A stretch of 64,000 bases of DNA from Caenorhabditis elegans (Eukaryota > Nematoda > Chromadorea > Rhabditida > Rhabditidae), in the NCBI RefSeq assembly GCF_000002985.6, contig NC_003283.11, positions 18,291,501 to 18,355,500 on the forward strand, in the 5' to 3' direction. The translations under genes and the position numbers were made by a program. Below, piece by piece: positions 43,990 to 56,900 of this stretch. Under the pieces are notes generated by a model. That model had not been told where the DNA came from and ran no database searches. It saw only the letters and a program-made list of their open reading frames with translations. Every line of letters starts with the position of its first letter. Position 1 is the stretch's first letter.

Positions 43990-45940
43990 TGGGCGGTAAA
44001 CGATTTTTTCCGCAAGTTGCCAAGTTGTCAATTTGCCGGAATTGAAATTTCCGGCAAATCGGCAAATTGCCGGAATGGAAAATGTCCGCCAAATTGGCAA
44101 ATTGCCGGAATTGAAATTTCCGGCAAATCGGTAAATTGGCAGAATCAAAAACTTCCGGCAAATCGGCAAATTGCCGGAATGGAAAATGTCCGCCAAATTG
44201 GCAAATTGCCGGAATTGAAATTTCCGGCAAATCGGTAAATTGGCAGAATTGAAAACTTCCGGTAAATTGGCAAATTACCGGAATTGAAAAGTTCCGGCAA
44301 ATCGGCAAATTACCGGAATTGAAATTATCCGGCAAATCGGCAAATCGCTAAAAATGAAAATTTCGGGCAAATCGGCAAATTGCCGGAATGGAAAATGTCC
44401 GCCAAATTGGCAAATTGCCGGAATTGAAAAGTTCCGGCAAATCGGCAAATTACCGGAATTGAAATTATCCGGCAAATAGGTAAATTGGCGGAATTGAAAA
44501 TTTCCGGCAAATCGGCAAAATGTCGGAATTGAAAATTTCCGGCAAATCGGTAAATTGGCGGAATTGAAAATTTCCGGCAAATCGGCAAAATGTCGGAATT
44601 GAAAATTTCCGAAAATCGGTAAACTGCCGAAATTGAAAACTTCCGGCAAATCGGCAAAATCGGCAAATCGGCAAAATGTCGGAATTGAAAATTTCCGAAA
44701 ATCGGTAAATTGCCGGAATTGAAAACTTCCGGCAAATCGGCAAAATGTCGGAATTAAAAAAATTCCAGCAAGGTGGCGGAATTGAAATTTCCGGTAAATC
44801 GGCAAATTGCAGGAATGAAAAATGTCCGCCAAATTGGCAAATTGCCGGAATTGAAATTTCCGGCAAATCGGTAAATTTGCAGAATCAAAAACTTCCGGTA
44901 AATTGGCAAATTACCGGAATTGAAAAGTTCCGGCAAATCGGCAAATTACCGGAATTGAAATTATCCGGCAAATCGGTAAATCGCTAAAAATGAAAATTTC
45001 CGGCAAATCGGCAAATTGCCGGAATGGAAAATGTCCGCCAAATTGGCAAATTGCCGGAATTGAAAAGTTCCGGCAAATCGGCAAATTACCGGAATTGAAA
45101 TTATCCGGCAAATCGGCAAATCGCTAAAAATGAAAATTTCCGGCAAATAGGTAAATTGGCGGAATTGAAAATTTCCGGCAAATCGGCAAAATGTCGGAAT
45201 TGAAAATTTCCGAAAATCGCTAAATCGCTAAAAATGAAAATTTCCGGCAAATCGGCAAATTGCCGGAATGGAAAATGTCCGCCAAATTGGCAAATTACCG
45301 GAATTGAAATTATCCGGCAAATCGGTAAATCGCTAAAAATGAAAATTTTCGGCAAATCGGTAAATTGGCGGAATTGAAAATTTCCGGCAAATCGGCAAAA
45401 TGTCGGAATTGAAAATTTCCGGCAAATCGGTAAATTGGCGGAATTGAAAATTTCCGGCAAATCGGCAAAATGTCGGAATTGAAAATTTCCGAAAATCGGT
45501 AAATTGCCGAAATTGAAAACTTCCGGCAAATCGGCAAAATCGGCAAATCGGCAAAATGTCGGAATTGAAAATTTCCGAAAATCGGTAAATTGCCGGAATT
45601 GAAAACTTCCGGCAAATCGGCAAAATGTCGGAATTAAAAAAATTCCAGCAAGGTGGCGGAATTGAAATTTCCGGTAAATCGGCAAATTGCAGGAATGAAA
45701 AATTTCAGGCAAATCGGCAAATTGCCAGAATGGAAAATTTCGGCCAAATCGGCAAATTGCCGGAATTGAAAACTTCCGGCAAATCGGCAATTCGGTAAAA
45801 AAAATCGGTAAACCGGGTTTCAACTTTCAAGCAAATCGGCGAAAATGAAATTTCGGGCAAATCGGCGGATTGCCGGAATTGAAATTTCTGGCAAATCGGT
45901 AAATTGCCGGATTTCAAATTTCAAGCAAATCGGCGAAATT
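43990..45940 (+). repeat. CCGGCAAATCGGCAAATTGC satellite array
   Basis: About 2 kb of units of roughly 30 bp, made of CGGCAAATCGGCAAATTG and GGAATTGAAAATTTCC. Higher-order blocks repeat: 44640-44830 is nearly identical to 45520-45700. Long minus-strand ORFs here (LPICRKFSIPAI-type repeats) are by-products of units whose length is often a multiple of three. It resembles the abundant GGCAAATTTGCCG-type repeats of C. elegans. Confidence 0.93.
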
Positions 45941-45949
45941 GAATTTCAA

Positions 45950-46800
45950 TCGATTGAGCAATTAGTGTTGTATATTTACATGTCTGTTTTTTTTGGGAAA
46001 TTTTCAAAAAATCGATTTGAAGAACCGAATAAATGAAAAAAAAACTGATAGTGAGATCTCTCCGCTTTTTTTACTCGAAATGCAAAAAAAATATTCCTTC
46101 TTGGCTGGGAAGCAGGAATTTTTTTGTGGTTTTTTTTTCGATTTTTTTTTTGGAAATTACCCTAAAATTTTTGCAAAAATTTTTGGGCATTTTTTAGTTT
46201 TCAGAAAATTGGGAAATCAATAATTTTTGTTCTCAAAGTTTTTATAAACATTGAAAAAATAGAAACAAAAATTTTTTTTGGAGGAGTTTGGAAAAATAAT
46301 CGATTTTTTGAGAAAATCAATAATTTTTTCCGGTTTTTTTTCGGAAAAATTTATCGATTTTCCATTGAATTCAAAAACAAATTTAGTGGACTTTCGGAAT
46401 GTTCAGAATGATTTTTTTCACAAATTTTAATCGATTTTTCACTAAAAATCGATTGTTAGGCTTTTCTAATATGTGTTTATTTTTTTCAGGCCGTCTCAAT
46501 CTCGTCTCAGTAGTCTCAATCTGGCAAGTAATTGATCTCGTTCCTACCAATAAATGGTTTTTCATAATTTTTTATAGTCATAGGAGTGTTTTGGGTAACT
46601 GGACAATGTTTTGAACAAAATAATCAAAAAATAATAAAAATTTTGCCCGTTAATAATTTTTGAAATAGCTCTATTAGTTTTGGAGCTAGAAAAGTTTTAA
46701 GAAATTATAAAAAACCAATAAATTTCCAAAAAAAATTTTTTTTCCAGAAAACTATCAAAAACCGGAAAACTCACATTTTTTCTAAAATTCTTTGCAATTT
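45950..46800. other. AT-rich spacer, no gene seen
   Basis: Poly-T/A-rich with Phe/Lys-rich chance ORFs only. Confidence 0.5.
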
Positions 46801-46811
46801 CTATAATTCCC

Positions 46812-46990
46812 CCCTGATCAGACCCACCCTGATTCACCAGCAAAAGCCCAGACGTGATCGAATTAGAGACTTCCGATACAGTGGCTTATTCTGCATGGCT
46901 GCACACGTTGAAAACATGATGATGACTAGAAAAAACACCAGCTTCCGTGTAGTTCATCCTGTTAAGGAAATAGTTGAAAATTTTTTTTGA
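46812..46990 (+). CDS. Orphan exon-like ORF
   Basis: After a possible acceptor (CCCTGATCAG) a frame of about 55 codons encodes IHQQKPRRDRIRDFRYSG, LFCMAAHVENMMMTRKNTSF and RVVHPVKEIVE, ending in TGA. The composition is unlike the surrounding A/T noise. There is no start codon at the head of the frame, no neighbouring exon and no recognised family. It may be a gene relic. Confidence 0.3.
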
Positions 46991-47329
46991 AAAAAAAATT
47001 GGAGGGGGGACTAGAAAAACGTGAGTCTAGTGGATCCTATAGGACGCTACAGGATACTTTTTTTGCTGAGGAAAAGGGTGAAAAATTGGGGAATCAAGAC
47101 ATGATAGATTGAAAAATGTGTCTAAAAATAGGTATGGAAGTTCTGGAAAAAAATTGGAAATTTTCAAAAAACAATTTTTTTTTCGAAAAATTAAAAATTT
47201 CAATTTTTCCTCAAAGTTTTGTTCCAAACTTTAATTTTTTGAAACTTTATATAAAATTTCAAATTCAGCACGTTTTTCCGGTCAATTTAAGTATAATCAT
47301 GACACATTTCCGATAACTTTAAAATTTCG

Positions 47330-47400
47330 AGAGAGCGCAGAGAAACGAGACTGTGCTCTCACCGCTCTCTCCCTCGCTACCGTAATCGAGAAATTTTCGT
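47330..47400 (-). repeat. Dispersed hairpin repeat copy
   Basis: GAGAGAGCGCAGAGAAACGA, preceded by TAAGTATAATCATGACA on the same strand, gives the reverse orientation of the family consensus described at 55060-55215. Confidence 0.75.
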
Positions 47401-47639
47401 GTTAAGACCCATAATGTGTATCTTTTCAAAATCAGCGGAAAATTCAGGTTTACATGCAACTATTTTTCGAGCGATAAAAATTTTTTTTTCAAAAATTCCG
47501 ATTTTTTTCGAAAAAAAAAACGAAACACTTTATTGTTTTCTCTCAAATATACATTTATATACAAAAAATGACCGGGAAGGTAAAATAATAATTAGATCTA
47601 TGGCACGGCAAAAAACAACGCAAAAAATCAATAATTCCA

Positions 47640-48388
47640 TTAGTCAAAGTTCTTGTTGAGCAGTTTGGGATCGATGGTGCAGGTTTGGATTGGGCTCTGA
47701 AAGAAAAATTTGATTTGTGTAAAGTTGGAAATTTTGGGTGTTTAGCATAAAATTCAGAGCTTATCATGCTAAAAATCGGCTTTACCGTCCAAAATTACCC
47801 CTAAAACCATAAAAAGTGAAAAAAAAACCAAGGTCCGCAAACACCGTGGGGTACAGTAACCCAAAACACCTAACCTTACGACAAATCGCACTGAAACTAA
47901 CAATATCGAATTTTGACTTATTTTTTTGAATTTTCCATGTTGAATAACCCCAATTCCTCGAGTTTCAAGACTTTTGTGCATAATGCCGTAAAATAAAGTG
48001 TTTTGGGTTACGGTAGCTCGGTGTTTGCGGACTTTTCCCAATTTTCGTGGGATTTCTATAAAAAATGAGTTCTAGGGGTAAAAAATGACGAGGAATTCAA
48101 ATGTTTATTTTGAATTTCACTATTTTGAGTTTGAAGCTCGGAAAATTCAAAAAAAAAACCTACCACTCCAACAGCAATAACCACTGAATGTTTGCGTTGA
48201 GCCGGCTCGGAGAGCTTCCTTCTCGGTGACGATGCTCCAGAATTACAGGCTGATGACGTGGTGGACGTTGGTGGCGTGGCCATTGAGCATTTTCGGGAAG
48301 ACGGTGTGCATTTTAGTGGAGCATTTGGGGAACGGTTAATCCCGGAGAATTCCGACACGATTTCAGCGATGGCTTGCGGGATTTTCAT
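47640..48388 (-). CDS. Small basic protein, paralog B of a three-gene family
   Basis: Exon 1 (48388-48164, 75 codons) encodes MKIPQAIAEIVSEFSGINRS, a Ser/Thr/Pro-rich low-complexity segment, RRKLSEPAQRKHSVVIAVGV, ending GTG|gtaggt. Exon 2 (47696-47640) after TTTCAG adds SPIQTCTIDPKLLNKNFD and TAA. The total is 93 residues. An upstream TTTCCAG acceptor before AAATCCCC...ATG suggests trans-splicing. RKLSEP matches the R-x-x-S-x-P form of a 14-3-3 docking site if the Ser is phosphorylated. Function is unknown. The second exon is not similar to that of paralog A. Confidence 0.68.
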
Positions 48389-48399
48389 GGTTTTTTTGG

Positions 48400-51300
48400 G
48401 GATTTCTGGAAAAGAAAACTACATATTAGGTAAAACATTTTTGGAAAAAAATTATTGAAAAAAGAAAACGAAAGGAAATTTTTTTTTTCGAATTTTTAAA
48501 ATTTACGAAAAAAATTTTTTTCAAAACTTTTAAATTAAAAAAAAAATACGACCTGGGTTTTTTGAAACCTGAAAATTCGTTTTTTCGTTTTCCCGGTCAA
48601 TTTAAGTATAAGCATGACATATTTCTGATAACTTTGAAATTCCGAAAACTACAGTAACCCGGCTTTTTTTTCGTGGTGGGACCCATAATTTACACATTTT
48701 TTTGAATGTGGAACGGTATGGATAAATTTGAAAAATAGACAAATTGGCTTAAAAGAATTTTTTCTAATAATTTTGAATTTTGGGAATTTTCGAAAATTCA
48801 ATTTTCAAAAAATTCACAAAACTTTTTTTAAAATTTCAATTCAAATTTTTTTCTGAAATTTTTTTTTTAAGTCCTAAAAATTGTGGGAAAATCTTCGTTA
48901 TTTCGAAATTTCCTACTGACATGTTTTATGCAACTAGAAAATTTTGGAAAATCAGTAAAATACTAAAAACAAAAATACTTTAAAAAAATGTTTTCAACTT
49001 AACTTTTTTTCAAAATCCCGCCAAAATCCTACACATTAGAACCGCCTTGATCTCCTGATTCCAAAAACATACATATCATGGGTCTCACCACGAAAAGTGA
49101 CCGGGTTACGGTAGTTTTAACACCTAGGAGGAGAGACGCAGACAGCGAGAGTGTCTCGTTTCTCTGCGCTCTCTCGAAATTTCAAAGTTATCGGAAGTAG
49201 GTCATGATTATACTTAAATTGACCGGGAAAACACGCTGAATTCGAAAATGTGTGTAGGTTAGGACAATTTTCTTGAAAAATCCAAAAAATTTGAAATTTT
49301 CGAATTTTGGAAAAAGAAAAAATTTCAAAAATTTGAAAATTTTTTTGATCTTATAAAACTTGTAAAAATTTCAAAATATGTATATAGAAGTATAATTTTT
49401 TTGAAAAAAAAATAAATTGAAAATTTAAAGGGACATATATAACAACTTGGAAAATTAAAAAAAAATCCAAAAAAAAAGTGACGTCATCACCCGTTATCCA
49501 ACAGATTTCTTAGACCCATTTGCCCCTAATCGAACGTGTTTATATAAGAACCCGCCGAAAAAAAGGGCGGGGCCAGTAATTTGTCATCATTTGACTGCTT
49601 AACAGAGGGAAAGAGATTTAGAGAAAAAAATTTCCGAAAAAAACAATTTTTTTGTTTTTTTTTTCAGATTTTTGAATCTAAAACTCCAAACGTCAGAGAT
49701 ACGGTATTTTTTTAAATTTTGCCTAATTTTGAACGGAAATCGACAAAAATTGGATGAAAATCATGTGAAATCGGATAGGAATCAACAGAGAGGGCAATAA
49801 ATTAGGAAAACCTTTGTTTTTCACTTTTTTCAAATTTTTTTTCATTTTGACGAGTTTTTTAACTTAAAGGGAAATGTCTGGTATTTTTTATAAAAATAAA
49901 TTTAAAAAAAAAAAACAAGTTCCGGGTTTTTTGAGGGGGTAGATCAAAGTTTGGAGAGGGTAAAACTGGCAAATTTAGAGGGAAACTGGCAGAAAATTTA
50001 CGGGAATATGATAAAATCAAAAAAATTTTGAAGAAAAAAAACGTTTAGGAATATCATTTAAAAAATTCCAAAAAAATTGCCCGATATTATTTATTCGAAA
50101 TTTTTTTTTGGAATTTTTTCCCCAAATTTCAAAATTTCCAGAATTTTCCAAAAATTATTTTAACCTAAAATTCTTTACTTTTTTTATTAAATAAATATTA
50201 AATTATTTTAACATGAGAAACGATTTAAAAAAAAAAGGTTTTTTTTTTGAAATTTTTAATTTTTCGAAAATCGTTACTATATGTGTCTTTTAATTTCGAT
50301 TTTTAAATTTGCAATAAAATTCCGGTCAATTTAAGTATAATCATGACATATTTCCGATAACTTTCAAATTTCGAGAATTCCTCCTGGCTGCATCGTCCGG
50401 GTCTCCAAAAGCTACAGTAACCCGTATATTTTCGTGGCGGGACCTGTTTTAGGATTTTTGATAGATTAGTATACTAAGGCGGCTTGAATACATGTTATAT
50501 TGACAAAAACTGTTTTCTGGAAAATGTCAAATTTTGGGAATTTTTTGAAAATTTGAAAAAAAATTCAAATTTTCAGAAATTCTTTTTTTTTCGAAAATTT
50601 TAATTTTTTCTTCTAAAATTGACATTTTTATAGAAATTTTCAAATTCAGTATATTTTCCCGGTCAATTTAAGTATAATCATGACATATTTCTGATAGTTT
50701 TGAAATTTCAAAGTTTTACCCTATCTGGGTCCTCTCCGCCTGCTATATAAACTACCGTAACCCGGTTATTTTCGTGGTGGGACCCTTGATATGTATATTT
50801 CTGAAACTAGCTGTTTGGGACAAATTGATTAATTTTTAATTTGGCACAATTCTTGAGGATTTGAATTTTTGAGAATTTTTAAAATTTTAAAATTTTTTCA
50901 AAAATTCAAATTTCGTTAAAAAAAAATTCCAGAAAAAAACTTTACCAATATTTCAAAAACTAAATTTTTTGCATTTAGTACACCTAGTACAACATTCTCG
51001 TAGTTTTTTAATTACCTAAAATTCCATCAACTTCCTCTTTGGCCTCCTCCCTCTGACTACAAAGTTCACACTTCTCTATAGTCATCATTTTGTACTTTTT
51101 TCCGTATTTTCCCACTTTTTTTTTTAGTTTTAGGAAATGTGGAAACTTTGAAAATCACTTGGAAAATGTCTAATGATAATAGGTTTTCAAAAAAATAATG
51201 TTTTTTTTGAAATTTGAAAATTAAAAAAAAACTTTTTTGACCAAGTTTTAAAAATTGAATTTCCTTAATTTCGTCAAATTTATATTCATTAAAACCGAAT

Positions 51301-52550
51301 TTTCTTTCTGATTCCGGAAATGTACATATACCAGACATGAGCACAAAAACCAGCAAGTTACGGTAGGTTCTACCACGGAGAGCAAGAGAGGAGAGGGCGC
51401 AGACAGCGATAGTGTCTCGTTTCTCTGCGCTCTCTCAAAATTTCAATATTATCAGAAATATGTCATGATTATACTTAAATTGACCGGTAGAACATGTAGA
51501 ATCTGCAAATTAGAAAAACTTCTGTTAACCAAAAAATTACCAAAAAACCCAAAAACCCCCCTCTCACATGTCATCCTAAAAAATGGTGCCATCATTATTA
51601 TTAGAATTTCAGAAATTTTTTCAGAGATCAAAAATTCATAAAATAAGGTGTACTCAACACCAAAACAACACGTGATGAGAGAAAAGGTCGAAATCCAAAA
51701 ATCTTAAAATTTTTGTTTTTTTTTTCAATTTTTGCAAAATATTATTCATTCGAACCAGATTTTTTTGCTGATTATGAAAATATAAATATTATGGTTCAAG
51801 GTGTACAAATAACCGGGTTACGGTAGGTTTGTGCGGGGGGACTCGGACCTCGAAATATCAAAGTTATCAGAAATATGTCATGATTATACTTAAAATGACC
51901 GGAAAAACGTGCTCAATTTGAAAATGTTCATGAAAAATCGAATTTTGAAAAAAAAATTTAAAAAAAATTTTTCGAAAAAAATAATTTCTGAAAATTTTGG
52001 ATTTAAAAAAAAAAAATTTCAAAAATTCCCAAAATTCGAAAATTTCCAGAAAACTATTTTTGTCAATATAACACGTATTTAAGCCACCTAGGTTCCAAAA
52101 AATCTCAAAACGGGTCCCGCCACGAAAATAATCGGGTTACTGTAGTCTTTGGAGCCCGGGGGGCACGAAGACAGGAGAAATTCTCGAAATTTCAAGGTTA
52201 TCAGAAATATGTCATGATTATACTTAATCTGACCGCGAAAACGTGCTTTATTGGAAAATGTGTATGAACATTCAAATTTTATAGGAAAAATCAAATTTTG
52301 AAAAAACAAATATTTGGAAAATTTTGAAAATTTTTTTAAATTTTCAAAAATTCTTAAAATTCAAAAAATTTTGAATTATTATATTTATTAATTAAAATAA
52401 AATGCTGAATTTTCAAAAATTTTGGTAAAAAAGTTTTTAGACTGGTGAAAATTGAGTTACTGTAGGTTTTTTTTGGAAAATTCAGAACTCGAAAAAAACA
52501 ATTTTTTTTCTGAAAATTCCAACTTTTTTCTAGTTTTCAAACAATATTTT
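48400..52550. other. Intergenic region with dispersed hairpin repeats
   Basis: No gene was seen. Copies or partial copies of the hairpin repeat lie near 48595-48680 (reverse), 49075-49245, 50320-50450 (reverse), 50655-50790 (reverse), 51360-51490, 51790-51905 and 52105-52240. Between them the sequence is A/T homopolymer-rich. Confidence 0.6.
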
Positions 52551-52841
52551 TATAACTTACTCAGGCAGGTGCGAGTCACGGCTAACCGACTCAAAATCAC
52601 TGCTAATTAGCTTTTTGACCAGGGATAGAGTCAACCTGGCTAGCTCTGATTTTTCGCTAATTAGCTCTGGTTTTCGATACCGAAAATGAAACACTTTTTT
52701 TGACAGTTTCCTGTCCCCGCAGTTATTCCCACCTATTCTAACCATGCCGTCCCATTCTGAGATACCACGTCTCCCACATCTTGCTATCCCTGTCATGTCC
52801 AGCTCTTTTTCTGCTCTCAACCCGCTCTTGTCAAATCAAAT

Positions 52842-52916
52842 GGACTTACTGGGGATTGAACTCGCATTGCTTCACACCGAACGCCGAAGCCTTACCCATT
52901 GCGCCGTCGTGTCTCG
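52842..52916 (-). other. tRNA-like segment in the TIR element
   Basis: On the minus strand GACGGCGCAATGGGTAAGGC is A-box-like, and GCGAGTTCAATCCCCAGTAA about 35 bases on is a near-consensus B box. Stems are imperfect, so it is a tRNA pseudogene or tRNA-derived insert rather than a functional tRNA. Confidence 0.55.
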
Positions 52917-53236
52917 CGCGAGACTTCTATCAAAAAGAAACTTAAATAACGAGATAATTCTCGCGGAACGCAACACCTACTCCACCATCCAAAATTTGTT
53001 TGCGTTCGATTTTGTATGTCATCGATGCAAATTGAGCGACACCATTTCTGAAAAGCATTTTGGAGAACTCCTTCCCGGAGCATTTTGTTCACTATAGTGT
53101 TCACTATAGCACTCTAAATTTAGTGTGCGAGGAAAAGCCCACAAAAAATCCTATGTGCTATTACGAATCATCTCCCGAACAAATAATTAAAAAAAAACAA
53201 CAGTTTTATTTTGATAAAAATCGAACATTTAATAGT

Positions 53237-53592
53237 CTACTTCTTTCCTTCCTTCTCGCTTGAAGTGGCAGCGGCAGTAGAGGTGTCAACGACAAGGATG
53301 TTGGGACATCTTCCGTAGTGTGCTGGGTCATGAAGGCTTCCCTCTGAATGCTGGCTGTTGGTATCCCTGTTGGTAGACGGGTGATCTTGCTGTTCTCGTC
53401 GATCTGAAAATATTGAAATTTGGTTTTGGCATCATATCAAGATATTAATCGTCCCAAACTTTCGAGCTGGAGCTGATTTTTCTGGAAATAGACACTTCGC
53501 TTACGTTGAAGTACTTGGGGGACGGCGAGCTTGACTTCCTTTGGCTTAATATTGTTCTTCTTTGGAATGGTGTAGACCTTTTTCTTTCATGA
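53237..53592 (-). pseudogene. ubl-1/RPS27A-type ribosomal protein gene fragment
   Basis: Read on the minus strand, a basic VYTIPKKNNIKPKEVKLAVP segment reaches KYFN, then a canonical intron (53504-53404; gtaagc...ttttcag), then IDENSKITRL. After frame changes the sequence reaches YGRCPNILVVDTSTAAATSS and EKEGKK, ending in TAG. This is the layout of the S27a half of ubiquitin-like-S27a fusions: Lys-rich linker, KVDENGKI-type strand, zinc-ribbon CxxC and a Ser/Ala tail. The first zinc-ribbon Cys pair is destroyed by frameshift. A 3' UTR-like AATAAAA follows. The retained intron shows that the copy was made from DNA, not from spliced mRNA. The upstream ubiquitin-like half is absent. Confidence 0.85.
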
Positions 53593-53999
53593 ATTCTCCA
53601 TCGTCTAGAGGAACATCCTTTTCCCCATTCGAAATCTAGAACTATTAAAAAAACTTTTTAAAAAGTTGAGCAAGTTCAATGACACACGGTAATTATGAAT
53701 AAACATTAAAAATAAATAAATAAGTTATTAAAAAGCAGGATTAAAAAGAATTAAAATAAAATTAATTTAAAATTAATTAAAATTAAAATTAATTAAATTA
53801 AATTAAAATTAAATAAAATTAAAAAGAAAACAAAAATCAATAAATATTAATTGCTAATTAGCACTGATTTTCTGCTAATTAGCAATGGTTTGCTAATTAG
53901 CCGTGGTTTTAAGCTAATTAGTTCTGGTTTTTTGGCGATTTGCTGATTAGCAGTGATTTTGAGTCGGGTAGCCGTGACTCGCACCTGTCTGAGTATATA

Positions 54000-56900
54000 T
54001 AAACTAAAAGTTGAAATACAACAATTTATCGATTTGATTTTTGATTTCCAATTCCCAATCCCCATTTTCCAAATCCAAAACTACAGTAATCCTGTTAGCT
54101 AATTATTCGGAGGAATCATTGAACACTTGATGTTTTGGACTTGGGATATTTGGCCCAAAAGTATAATTTAATTATAGAATTTAATTTTTGAAGATTGTTT
54201 TTGATTTTTTGAAAATTTTGAAAAAAAAACAACAATTTAAAAATCTAGAAATTTTTTTTTCGAAAACTTTTTTCAAATTTTTTTCCCAATTCAAATTATC
54301 ACTTTTTATAGAAACTTTTGAATTCAGCATGTTTTCTCGGTCAATTTAAATATAATCATGGCATATTTCTGATAATTTTGAAATTTTGAGAGAGCGAAGA
54401 GAAACGAGACACTCTCGTTGTCTGCGCCTCTCCTCTTTCTCGCCTCGTTTTTGAACCTACCGTAATCCTGTTACTTAGCGTGCTGGGACCTTTGATATGG
54501 ATATTTTCAGAATCAGCAAAGAAAGACGATTCTGACAAGTATAATTTTGTCAACACTTCGATAAAAATGAAAATCTGAATTTAAAAAAAAATTGTCCCAA
54601 AATATATTAATCAGCGAAAAAGAGTCTCTCGTATCACTTTGAAACCTTTTTTTTCCCGAAAAAACCCAGACTGTGATCTCTAATTTACCGTCTTATCACA
54701 TTTTCATCTTGTGATTTTATCACCGATTCTATCAGTTGAATCCAAAAAATCGCAAAAACAAATGCGGAACGCGCGGGGGCTAGTGATAAGGGCGAAAGTG
54801 ATAAGGGGAGAACTGTAGTGATTGGAAGTTTGCTGACAAATACATGTATGTCGAGGAAAAATGATGAATGATGTGATGGTGAAGAACACGCATTTTTTAC
54901 ATTGATAGGATGAGTAATCGGGGAGGATTGGAGTTCTTTATCAAAAAATTCGAAAAAAAAATTTTTTTGAAAATTTTTTTTTGCAAAATAATATTCACCC
55001 GAACCGCTTTTCTTTTCTGATTCCAAAAACATACTTATCATGTTTCTCACATCAAAACTAACCGAGTTAAGGTAGTTTTAACACCTGCCGAGGAGAGAGG
55101 CAGACAGCGAGAGTGTCTCGTTTCTCTGCGCTCTCTCGAAATTTCAAAGTTATCGGAAGTAGGTCATGATTATACTTAAATTGACCGGGAAAACGTGCTA
55201 AATTTGAAAATTGACATTAAAATTGCCAAAAAGCAACATTCGAAAAAATTGAAAGTTTATTGTATTTTCAAAAAAAAAAAAATTTTGTTTGAGAATTTTT
55301 TTTTCAAAATTTTTCTGCTCAGTCGAACCGTTTTTCCTTCCTGATTCCAAAAACATACTTATCATGTTTCTCGTAACAAAACTAACTGAGTTACGGTAGT
55401 TTTAACACCTGCCAAGGAGGAGGAGAGACGCAGACAGCGAGAGTGTCTCGTTTCTCTGCGCTCTCTCGAAATTTCAAAGTTATCGGAAATAGGTCATGAT
55501 TATACTTAAATTGACCGTGAAAATGTGCTGAATTTGAAAATTAATAATAAAATTGAAAAAAATTGAAACTCGAAAAAAAATTGAAATTGAAATTTTTTTT
55601 ATTTTCTAAAAAAAACCCTTTTTTGTGCTTTTGAAGAGTGTTTCAGTAAATATCGATTTTTTCCTTGTTTTTTAAAATACATAAGGTTACTGTAGTTCAT
55701 AGTAGTATTCTGCAAGTTAATTGGCTAAATAACAAAAACTAAATATTTGTTTTGGTCGAAAACATCATGTGTTTTTTTGCGGAAATTGAGTTGAAAGTTT
55801 GAAAATCATACGACCAAATACTGTTAAATTTTTAAAATTGAAAAATGATTAGGGATAATTGCGAAAAAAATTTTTGGATACTTTTTTCGAAAATTTTCAG
55901 ATTTTCGAAAAAATTTCCAAAATTCCAAAATTTTAACTTTTTTGAAAAACGGTTAATTCAATATTGTTATGCTGTTTTATTCTGCATAATCCAAGAGTTT
56001 ACGGAAAATGGGTCCCACCGCGAAAATATCCGGTTTGTGAGAGCTTTTGTAGCGAGGGGGCACAGACAGAAGGAGATTTTTCCAAATTATCAGAAATGCC
56101 ATGATTATATTCAAATTGACCGGGTAAACGTGCTGAAATTAAAATTTCAAAACTTAAGAAGGTTAAAATGCTAAATTCTGTAAAATTTTAAAATATTCCG
56201 AAAAGTTTTTTTTTCAAAGTTATAACTTTTTCGAATTTTTTGAAAATTTCTAAAATTTAGCCAAAATTGTCTTTATCAAGATCACAACTTTGTTCTGATT
56301 CCGAAAATTTACATATCAGATCCAACTACAAAACTAACCGAGTTACGGTAGTTTTCACGCCTAACGAGAGGGGGGGAGAGACGCAGACAGCGAGAGTGTC
56401 TCGTTTCTCTGCGCTCTCTCATAGCCGAAACTTCAAAGTTATTGGAAGTAGGTCATGATTATAATTGAATTGCTTGTGAAAATCTATAAATTTTGAAATT
56501 TCAAGTTTCAAAAAGCTTTAAAAAAAATTCCCTGAAATTTTGAAATATCCCGAAAAATGAAAAATGAAAAAATCAACTTTTTTGAAACTTTTAAAAATTT
56601 ATGAATATCAGCCAAAAATTTTTTCATCTAGACCAATAAATTAATTCTAAATCCGGAAATTTACATTAAAAATCTCCAACTACAAAACTAACCGAGTTAC
56701 AGTAGTTGAAACCCTCTGCTGAGAAGGAGGAGAGACGCAGACAGTGAGAGTGTCTCGTTTCTCTGCGCTCTCTCCTAGTCAGAATTTTAAAGCCGTTAGA
56801 AGTTTGTCAGAATTATAACAAAAATGGTATTGAAAATGAAATTTTAAAGTTGCATGTTAAATTAGTATTTTAAATTTTTTTGACATTTTTTGACATCTCG

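Larger units (their letters stand above)
52558..53995. mobile_element. TIR element carrying a ribosomal-protein gene fragment
   Basis: TIRs of about 54 bp begin TACTCAGGCAGGTGCGAGTC at 52558 and end with the near-complement (GACTCGCACCTGTCTGAGTA) at 53995. Subterminal GCTAATTAGC palindromes repeat several times near both ends (52603, 52660, 53852, 53913 and others). Inside are a tRNA-like segment and a fragment of a ubiquitin-like/RPS27A-type gene. No transposase ORF was seen. This is the structure expected of a Pack-type element with captured host DNA. Confidence 0.8.

Noticed and set aside
43865-45823. Long minus-strand ORFs of 130-240 codons with repeated LPICRKFSIPAI
   Set aside because: They are translations of the 30-bp satellite in several overlapping frames at once, with no start context or splice signals.
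48400-52550. Numerous short ORFs rich in Phe, Lys, Asn and Ile
   Set aside because: They follow poly-A/T composition on both strands and lack start context, splice sites and family motifs.
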